From: Herpetosiphonaceae bacterium
GTDB lineage: Bacteria; Chloroflexota; Chloroflexia; Chloroflexales; Kallotenuaceae
Length of the DNA: 33,805 bases
Assembly: GCA_036374795.1 (NCBI GenBank)
Contig: DASUTC010000280.1
Coordinates: 1-33,805, forward strand
Reading direction: 5' to 3'
Part shown: piece by piece, positions 28,231-33,805 of the stretch
How the letters are laid out: each line of letters starts with the position of its first letter
Position numbering within the stretch: the stretch's first letter is position 1
Made by a program: the position numbers and the translations under genes
The notes under the pieces: generated by a model
What the model was told of the DNA's origin: nothing
Seen by the model: only the letters and a program-made list of their open reading frames with translations
Databases searched by the model: none

Positions 28231-28603
28231 GCTTACCAACTGCGCCAAACACACCCAATGCTGCCAACAACTGCTCTGGTGCGCCCCCTTTAATCACGAA
28301 GCTATCCGCTCCGGCTGTCAGCGCCGCCGCCTGCTGCTCGGCATAGATCGTCAGGACGATCACCTGGACTTCGGGCCACAGGCGCTTGATGCGTCGGGTA
28401 GCTTCCACGCCATCCATCAGCGGCATCTGCACGTCCATCAGCACGACATCGGGATGGAACTCCGCCACCAGGCACACAGCTTCCTCGCCGTTCGTCGCCT
28501 CACCCACCACCTCAACCTCAGGCGAGGTGGACAGCAGGGCGCGCAATCCATGCCGGGCACGCACGCTGTCGTCGGTAATGAGCAGCCGGATAGGTTGTGC
28601 CAT
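28226..28603 (-). CDS. receiver-only (stand-alone REC) response regulator
   Basis: 125 residues, one complete receiver domain: acidic pair DD at residues 11-12 (LLITDDSVRA), phosphoacceptor D57 (VVLMDVQMP), T85 (IVLTIY) and K105 (SFVIKGG). The pattern is of the NarL/FixJ subfamily, which normally carries a LuxR helix-turn-helix after residue 130; here the protein ends at once (FGAVGKR) and the stop is inside a hairpin. It probably acts as a phosphate sink or a protein-binding switch. It sits between the GH127 gene and the transporter operon, and the NarL-family kinase of the same locus (32371-33805) is a natural partner. Truncation of a once-longer regulator is possible, but no helix-turn-helix remnant was seen downstream. 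Confidence 0.88.
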   Translation of the reverse strand: MAQPIRLLITDDSVRARHGLRALLSTSPEVEVVGEATNGEEAVCLVAEFHPDVVLMDVQMPLMDGVEATRRIKRLWPEVQVIVLTIYAEQQAAALTAGADSFVIKGGAPEQLLAALGVFGAVGKR

Positions 28604-28858
28604 CGTGGTACCTTTGCCTCACGCGCACTGCGCCCATCGTCACGCAAGTATGACAGGCGGGGAAGACCTTGTCGTCAGCAGCGCGTGAATGGGGCATACG
28701 CAAAACTACCACTTTTTGACTATTGTTGGATGCACATCTGTGTAGTGGAGCTACACGAATTGCGTATGGTCGGCGCGTGCCCAGCGGCCAGCGCTGGCTC
28801 TCGCACCGCTCCTGGCTGCCGACGCGCCTCCAGCGCTCTCTGTGCTCCAGGCCAGCAT
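28604..28858. promoter_or_regulatory. AT-richer intergenic region with nested inverted repeats
   Basis: Lies upstream of the receiver gene. CATACGCAA (28695-28703) and TTGCGTATG (28760-28768) form a perfect 9-base inverted repeat 56 bases apart. Inside is GTGTAG-TGGAG-CTACAC (28740-28756). Likely to hold the receiver gene's promoter and operators; no clear -35/-10 pair could be assigned. Confidence 0.4.
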
Positions 28859-28901
28859 GCCAGTCGCCGAACCAGATCTGGCTACCGGTTCGGCGACTGG
28901 C
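28859..28901 (-). terminator. strong stem-loop after the GH127 gene
   Basis: Perfect 15-bp arms GCCAGTCGCCGAACC (28859-28873) and GGTTCGGCGACTGGC (28887-28901) with a 13-base loop, 28 bases past the GH127 stop. The arms are GC-rich and no T-run follows. It is the strongest hairpin I found in the window. Confidence 0.6.
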
Positions 28902-28928
28902 CCTTCACGCATTGTCCTGCCCCGCAGG

Positions 28929-30881
28929 TCACGAGGTTTCCGGGTTACTGTGGAGCTCGCGGACCCAGACCGTCATCGGACCGGCGGCGCGGTGGTCCCA
29001 CGCAACGTAGGGGATGGCGTGGATGGCGCACGGCTCAGTCTCCGGTGGGGTAGCTCGGTAGAGAGTAGCGTCCCACCCGGCGTCCGAGAGCGCAGCGCCG
29101 GGTGCTTCCAGAATCACCACCCCGCCAAGCTGCTCAGCGTCGAAGCGGGCGATGCACTCGGCCTGCCCGGGCAGCAGGAGGCGGTGCAGCGGCACCCGGT
29201 GGTCCGCCTGCTCCAGGCAGTACACGATCGGGCCACGCCGCAGCGCGACACTGCCTGCGTCGGCGCGCACATCGGGATGCGCGTACAGCCGCTCGACCTC
29301 CATCGGCAGATCCAGGGCCACCTCGTCACAGTCTTGCCAGGTCCGGTGGACGTACGCGTACCCGCCCTGCGCCATGTCTGCCACCTCGACCGCAACGCCG
29401 TTGATCGAGATGCGTGGTGTGCGGCACCAGGCTGGAACGCGGAGGCGGAGGCCGAAGGTCCTCGGCCCGGCGAGGCCGACACGGATCGTCACCGCGCCAT
29501 CCCAAGGGTAGTTCGTCGTCTGGCGCAGCGTCACCGCCTGCTCGCCGATGCGGAGCCGCGCCTCGCTCTGCACATACAGATGCACCACCGCCTCGCCATC
29601 GCCCTGCGCGTAGATGTAGCCGCCAAGCGAGGCGACGAGCCGTGCCAGATTCGGCGGACAGCAGGGGCAGCCAAACCACTCCGCACGATGATGAGTGCCG
29701 TCGCTCGCCAGGGGATTATCGTAGAAGAAGTGCCTGCCATCCATTGAGACGCCGCTCAGCACGGCATTGTACAGCACCAGCTCCATGACATCGGCATACC
29801 GCCGGTCGAGATCGATCTGGAGCATGCGCTGCGCCCAAAACACCAGCGCGATCCCGGCACAGGTTTCGGCGTAGGCGCTCTCGTTCGGCAGATCGTAGTC
29901 GTTGGTGAAGCCCTCGTTCTGCTTCGAGGAGCCGATCCCACCCATGACGTACATGCGCCTCGTCGTGAGGTGCCGCCACAGGCGGCGGCACGCCGCCAGC
30001 AGGTCACGGTCGCCATCCTCGGCGGCCAGGTCAGCCATAGCACTGTAGAGGTAGGCGGCACGCACGGCATGCCCGACGACCTCGTCCTGCTCGCGCACCG
30101 GGCAGTGCGACTGGCTGTACTCATGCGTGCGCGCCCAGAACTGCGCCGGGTCCTCGCCGCGCGCGCGGGCCTCCTGGTCGAAGTAGTGCGGCTGGCGACC
30201 GCGCTCGTCCACGAAGTAGCGCGCGAGATTCAGGTAGCGCTGCTCGCCGGTGGCGCGATACAGCCGCACCAGCGCCAGCTCGATCTCCGGGTGTCCGCAG
30301 TAGCCCTGCCGCTTGCCCTCCTCAGGACCAAACACCGAGTCGATGTAATCGGCATAGCGGCGAACCACGTCGAGCAGCGTATACCTACCCGTGGCCTGAG
30401 TGTGCGCCACACCTGCCTCGATCAGATGGCCGGCATCGTACAGCTCGTGCCAATCGCGCAGATTGGTCCAGCGCTTTTCCGGCTCGACAACGCCGAACCA
30501 GCTATTGAGGTAGCCGTCCGGCTGCTGGCCCTGCGCCACCGCCGCAATCACCTGATCCACCTGTGCCTCAAGCTGCGGGTCGGGATGGGTTGCCAGGCTG
30601 TAGCTGGCCGCCTCGATCCACTTCGCAACATCGGAGTCCCAGAACAGCACGGGAATGTTGCTGCCTCCGACGCCACCCCGTACAACCTCCGGGCTCCAGA
30701 CCCCACGCAGCGCATCGAGCCGACCGGTGCGCCGACACTGCTCATAGATGTGAGGAATGGTCTGCTCGCGATTGATGCGCTGTCGTGGTGCCCAAAACGC
30801 ATCATCGATGACTACCTCCGTGTGGGCCACAGGGGATAATGCGGGCGGCCCCGCTGTATTCCTCCGCTGCGTGCGTGTCAT
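28929..30881 (-). CDS. beta-L-arabinofuranosidase, GH127 (HypBA1-like)
   Basis: 650 residues, normal for the family, with no signal peptide, so cytoplasmic. AAGGAG lies 6 bases before the ATG. N-terminal block VVIDDAFWAPRQRINREQTI, then an alpha/alpha barrel. In HypBA1 the acid/base is E322 and zinc is held by E338, C340, C417 and C418, with C417 as nucleophile; here the corresponding residues appear as NEGF, AETCAG (16-18 residues later) and the CPCC motif (FGCPCCPPNLARLV). The C-terminal part is beta-rich (RTFGLRLRVPAWC). The enzyme releases L-arabinose from beta-linked arabinofuranosides, such as those on hydroxyproline-rich plant glycoproteins. It lies between the GH43-like gene and the receiver gene. 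Confidence 0.93.
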   Translation of the reverse strand: MTRTQRRNTAGPPALSPVAHTEVVIDDAFWAPRQRINREQTIPHIYEQCRRTGRLDALRGVWSPEVVRGGVGGSNIPVLFWDSDVAKWIEAASYSLATHPDPQLEAQVDQVIAAVAQGQQPDGYLNSWFGVVEPEKRWTNLRDWHELYDAGHLIEAGVAHTQATGRYTLLDVVRRYADYIDSVFGPEEGKRQGYCGHPEIELALVRLYRATGEQRYLNLARYFVDERGRQPHYFDQEARARGEDPAQFWARTHEYSQSHCPVREQDEVVGHAVRAAYLYSAMADLAAEDGDRDLLAACRRLWRHLTTRRMYVMGGIGSSKQNEGFTNDYDLPNESAYAETCAGIALVFWAQRMLQIDLDRRYADVMELVLYNAVLSGVSMDGRHFFYDNPLASDGTHHRAEWFGCPCCPPNLARLVASLGGYIYAQGDGEAVVHLYVQSEARLRIGEQAVTLRQTTNYPWDGAVTIRVGLAGPRTFGLRLRVPAWCRTPRISINGVAVEVADMAQGGYAYVHRTWQDCDEVALDLPMEVERLYAHPDVRADAGSVALRRGPIVYCLEQADHRVPLHRLLLPGQAECIARFDAEQLGGVVILEAPGAALSDAGWDATLYRATPPETEPCAIHAIPYVAWDHRAAGPMTVWVRELHSNPETS

Positions 30882-31031
30882 AGATCGCTCCTTCTCGCCC
30901 GAACCAAAGCAGGCAGCCAGGCCGACGCACGGGAGTCTTACGTCCCGCGCGTCTCGAACACCGTCACAAACGTTTGCCCGTTCTCCGTACGCATCGGTTA
31001 AATCTCGATCGTTGCACCCCGATAGCGCCGG

Positions 31032-31691
31032 TCATCTGCTCGCCGGTACACGTCCGTCGCTCGATTCCTCGGACGCCAGCTTGCCGGTCTTTGGATCGAT
31101 GCGGTACATTTTGATTCCGCTCCAGAACGATCCCCAGGCCAGCCAGGGCGCGCCGTCGGCATCGAAGGCCAGGGCCGGGTCGATCGCGTTCCAGGTGTTG
31201 GATGGCCGCGAGCGGATCACCATGCCCTGATCCACCCAGCGATAGTCGGGACTCGCCGGATCGAGCGTTACGTTGGTAGCAAGGCCGATCACGGAGTTAT
31301 TCGAGCCAGAGCGCGAGCCGACATAGTACAGATAGTATCTGCCGTTGACGTGCGAAATATCCGGTGCCCAGAGGTTCGGCGGCGTACTGCCAAGCTCGGT
31401 AGTGATCCAGGAGGGGATGGTGTCGAAAACGGTGCCGATCAAGCCCCACGTCGCGAGATCGCGTGACGTGCGGATCTGGATGTTGCCCTGGTTGAGGCCG
31501 CGCTCATCGCCGGTGGAGAACACATAGTACGTGGTGTCCTGCCGGATCATGCCCGGATCATGCGTCCGAATATCGCCCGCAAGCACGGCGGGGGCTGGGA
31601 CAGTCGCCGCGCGCCGATCCGAGGCACATGACGGCAGCGCCACGATCGCGAGCAGCAGGACGCGCAACAGCGACCCTCGGTGATGCCCCAT
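31032..31691 (-). CDS. truncated GH43 arabinanase-like lipoprotein
   Basis: 219 residues; GGAGG lies 6 bases before the ATG at 31691. A lipoprotein signal ends in LPSC. The mature part matches the first three fifths of GH43 endo-1,5-alpha-L-arabinanases: catalytic base Asp in RTHDPGMIRQD, then LWAPDISHVNGRYYLYYVGS, then the second Asp in NAIDPALAFDADG and LAWGSFWSGIKMYRIDPKTG. The frame then ends in a short unrelated tail (SSDGRVPASR). Homologues run about 100-150 residues further and carry the catalytic acid Glu ('EAP' block) there; it is absent, and only 150 bases separate this stop from GH127. It is therefore probably inactive, or a binding-only protein. It begins 14 bases after the response regulator stop, hence is likely cotranscribed with it. 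Confidence 0.85.
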   Translation of the reverse strand: MGHHRGSLLRVLLLAIVALPSCASDRRAATVPAPAVLAGDIRTHDPGMIRQDTTYYVFSTGDERGLNQGNIQIRTSRDLATWGLIGTVFDTIPSWITTELGSTPPNLWAPDISHVNGRYYLYYVGSRSGSNNSVIGLATNVTLDPASPDYRWVDQGMVIRSRPSNTWNAIDPALAFDADGAPWLAWGSFWSGIKMYRIDPKTGKLASEESSDGRVPASR

Positions 31692-31705
31692 CACATCCCT
31701 CCGAT

Positions 31706-32374
31706 CTACGCTGCCGTATCCTTATCGTCGAGCGATGTCAGGCCCTCGCGCAAGGCATACAGCGCCGCCTGCGTGCGGCTGGCGAGGTGCAGCTTGCTCC
31801 TGATGTTGCTCACATGCTTGCGCACGGTGGCCTCGCTGATCGTCAGCACGGCGGCAATCTGCTGGTCGCTCTGTCCATGCGCCACCAAACGCAGCACATC
31901 CACCTCGCGCTCGGTCAGCGGATCTGAGGTCGGTGGACGCTCCGAAGGGTGCGCCAGCTCGTGGAGCACTTTTCGGGCGATCGACGGATGGAGCGATGAC
32001 TCGCCACGGTGGACCCGATGGATCGCGCGGACCAGCTCCGCCGGTCCGGAGTCCTTCAAGGTATAGCCCAGCGCACCGGCTTTGATGGCCGGAAAGACCT
32101 TATCCTCGGCGTCGTAGCTGGTCAGGACCAGGATGCCGGCCTCAGGCTGGCTGGCGAGGATGCGCTGAATCGCTTCGATCCCGTCCATGTGCGGCATCAC
32201 GATATCCATCAGGATCACGTGAGGCCGCAGCCGGTTCGCTTCCGCGATGGCCTCCTCGCCGTCGGAGGCTTCGCCCACCACCTTAATGTCCGGCTCGGTT
32301 GCGAGCAAGGCGCGGATGCCTTTGCGGACGACGACGTGATCGTCAACGACGAGCACGTGGATTGCAGTACTCAT
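31706..32374 (-). CDS. NarL/FixJ-family response regulator (REC-LuxR HTH)
   Basis: 222 residues; start at 32374 (MSTAIHVLVVDDHVVV), where ATGA overlaps the kinase stop codon. Receiver: DD at 11-12, phosphoacceptor D57 (VILMDIVMP), T85 (LVLTSYD), K107 (YTLKDSG). LuxR-type helix-turn-helix at residues 153-195 (LTEREVDVLRLVAHGQSDQQ, ISEATVRKHVSNIRSKL). It is expected to bind DNA as a phosphorylated dimer and control transcription. Cotranscription with the kinase and position at the head of the arabinan genes make these genes the likely targets (inferred). Confidence 0.95.
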   Translation of the reverse strand: MSTAIHVLVVDDHVVVRKGIRALLATEPDIKVVGEASDGEEAIAEANRLRPHVILMDIVMPHMDGIEAIQRILASQPEAGILVLTSYDAEDKVFPAIKAGALGYTLKDSGPAELVRAIHRVHRGESSLHPSIARKVLHELAHPSERPPTSDPLTEREVDVLRLVAHGQSDQQIAAVLTISEATVRKHVSNIRSKLHLASRTQAALYALREGLTSLDDKDTAA

Positions 32375-33805
32375 ATTCCAATCTCCACCCGTACCTGCGT
32401 CCCGCCTCCTGGTGCGCTGTGCAGGGTCAATCGACCTCCGTGTTGGGCCACGCGCTCCTCGATTCCGCGCAGGCCCCACCCACCCCTTGTGCGAGCCGAA
32501 ACCGGATCGAATCCGACCCCGTCATCGATAATCTCAAGCATGATGCAGGTCGGCTCCTGCCGCAGCGCCACGCAAATGCGCGTGGCGTGGGCATGCTTGA
32601 GCACATTGTTCAGCGCCTCCTGGGCGATCCGATACACCGCCTGCTCGACAACGGGAGGCAGCCGACCCACGCCTGCTACGGTAAACTCGGTTTGCAGGTT
32701 GGCCCGCTCTTCCACCGCTTCCAGACGGGCTGCGAGGGCGGCCACCAATCCCTCCTGATCTAAGACCGTTGGACGGAGCTCAAAGATCAGGAGACGCATC
32801 TCCGCCAGGGCATCCTGAGCTGTCGTCTGCATCTCTCGGAGATAGTCGGCGACGGTCGCATCATCTCCCAGAGGCAGCACCCGTGTCGCCGCCTCGGCAT
32901 GCAGGATCACACTATACAAAGCTTGGGCTACGGAATCGTGGAGATCACGGGCGAGGCGCTGGCGCTCTTGCAGAATGGCCTTGCCCTGGGCTGCGACGAT
33001 CAGGCGAGCATTCTCGATAGCAAGCACGGCCTGATCGCTGAACGCCACTGCCAGTTGCACGTCCTCGTCGGAGAATGTCCTCGGCTCGCCGTAGTAGAGC
33101 ACGAGAGCACCGTAGACATCAGCTTTGATGATCAGCGGCACCACCAGCTGCGCACGGTAGCGATTGGCTAGCATGGTCAGGCGCGCCTCCCCGTGGGGCG
33201 CAGGCGCCCGGTGGTCCTGACCAGAAAGGAGGACCCGTGTGTCGGAGATCGCGGCTGGCTGGCGTTCGCGCACGGCCTGGCCGGCAACGCCCCAGGCAAC
33301 GGGCAGGTTCAGCGCCCCGTCACTGGGAGGCAGACCATACACGCCGCGAATATTGAGCATCGCCGCGTGGCTGTCGAGACGATAGATCGCACCGGCAGCA
33401 GCGCCGAGGAGTCGACATGCCTGCGCGCTGAGCTGGTCCAGAAGGTCATCCAGCGTGTGGTTCGAGTTCAGGATCGTCAGGATCTCGCGCAGGCTTGCGG
33501 CAACCTGATGCCGACGTTCGATCGCACGTGTCCGCTCGCGCACGCGCTGCTCCACCGTCTGCTGCGCCTCCACGCGATCGATCGACAGCGCCAGCAGATT
33601 GGCGACGCTCCGAAGCAGATCAGCGTCGTCAGGCGTGAACGCTCGGCATGTGGTGCTGTCGGCACCGAGGATACCAAAGAGGCGACTGGGCGCGTGGATC
33701 GTGGTACGCAGACTGGATATGACCCCGTGGCCGCGCAGAAGCGGCGGCTGAGGGAACCGAGTTTCACGCGGCCAGTCCTCGACAAGCACCGTCGTCTCGC
33801 TCAGC
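32371..33805 (-). CDS. GAF-domain NarL-family sensor histidine kinase (partial, 5' end beyond window)
   Basis: About 478 residues are visible and the frame runs open off the right edge; the GTG at 33789 is an internal codon inside a GAF domain (LSETTVLVEDW precedes it). Order: end of a first GAF (ILGADSTTCRAFTPDDADLL), a coiled linker (EQRVRERTRAIERRHQVA), a second GAF (ILTILNSNHTLDDLLDQLSA, VVPLIIKADVYGALVLYYG), the HisKA_3 domain with phosphoacceptor His in RQRLARDLHDSVAQAL, and the ATPase domain (IAQEALNNVLKHAHA, IIDDGVGFD, GWGLRGIEERV). No membrane segment is visible in the part present. It is translationally coupled to the response regulator by an ATGA overlap. The ligand is unknown. Confidence 0.93.
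   Translation of the reverse strand, partial: LSETTVLVEDWPRETRFPQPPLLRGHGVISSLRTTIHAPSRLFGILGADSTTCRAFTPDDADLLRSVANLLALSIDRVEAQQTVEQRVRERTRAIERRHQVAASLREILTILNSNHTLDDLLDQLSAQACRLLGAAAGAIYRLDSHAAMLNIRGVYGLPPSDGALNLPVAWGVAGQAVRERQPAAISDTRVLLSGQDHRAPAPHGEARLTMLANRYRAQLVVPLIIKADVYGALVLYYGEPRTFSDEDVQLAVAFSDQAVLAIENARLIVAAQGKAILQERQRLARDLHDSVAQALYSVILHAEAATRVLPLGDDATVADYLREMQTTAQDALAEMRLLIFELRPTVLDQEGLVAALAARLEAVEERANLQTEFTVAGVGRLPPVVEQAVYRIAQEALNNVLKHAHATRICVALRQEPTCIMLEIIDDGVGFDPVSARTRGGWGLRGIEERVAQHGGRLTLHSAPGGGTQVRVEIGI

Noticed and set aside
28842-30839. Two long plus-strand frames of about 300 codons each
   Set aside because: Both are antisense to the GH127 gene with its Cys/Glu zinc motif.

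Overview
The window looks like a GC-rich chromosomal segment from a Chloroflexota bacterium. This is inferred from gene style only: an XRE/NB-ARC/TPR regulator, NarL-type two-component pairs, an N-terminal Tat/lipobox solute-binding protein and Chloroflexi-like small proteins. No rRNA or tRNA is present to fix the taxon.

Left part (1 to about 11.3 kb) is loosely packed. It holds a secreted M23 peptidase, two small divergent genes separated by an AT-rich regulatory island with palindromic sites, an unrecognised probably beta-rich 239-residue protein, a decayed NB-ARC/TPR regulator remnant, a large secreted protein with a LamG-like N-terminus and a discoidin-like (F5/8 C) C-terminus, and an 874-residue XRE/NB-ARC/TPR regulator. 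Several 300-800 base stretches carry no convincing gene. Next come a membrane-bound hybrid histidine kinase (11323-13815, +) and, convergent with it, a class III aminotransferase (13865-15211, -).

Right part (about 15.5 kb to the end) is one long minus-strand L-arabinose/arabinan utilisation locus. In transcription order it holds: a GAF-type NarL-family histidine kinase (cut by the window edge), its LuxR-type response regulator (ATGA overlap), a shortened GH43 arabinanase-like lipoprotein, a GH127 beta-L-arabinofuranosidase, a receiver-only response regulator, a CUT1 sugar ABC transporter (binding protein and two permeases, no ATPase), a GH51 alpha-L-arabinofuranosidase, a small unknown protein, araB, araD, araA, transaldolase and a second GH51 enzyme. 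The inferred logic is: sense oligosaccharide or pentose state by the kinase, import arabino-oligosaccharides, cleave alpha and beta linkages in the cytoplasm, convert L-arabinose to xylulose 5-phosphate (AraA, AraB, AraD), and pass it to the pentose phosphate pathway (transaldolase).

Points most worth a second look: the palindrome-controlled divergent promoter pair at 2.0-2.2 kb; an in-frame stop splitting the small gene between GH51 and araB; the truncated GH43; the receiver-only protein inside the sugar locus; and recurrent GC-rich stem-loops lacking a U-tract at gene ends.
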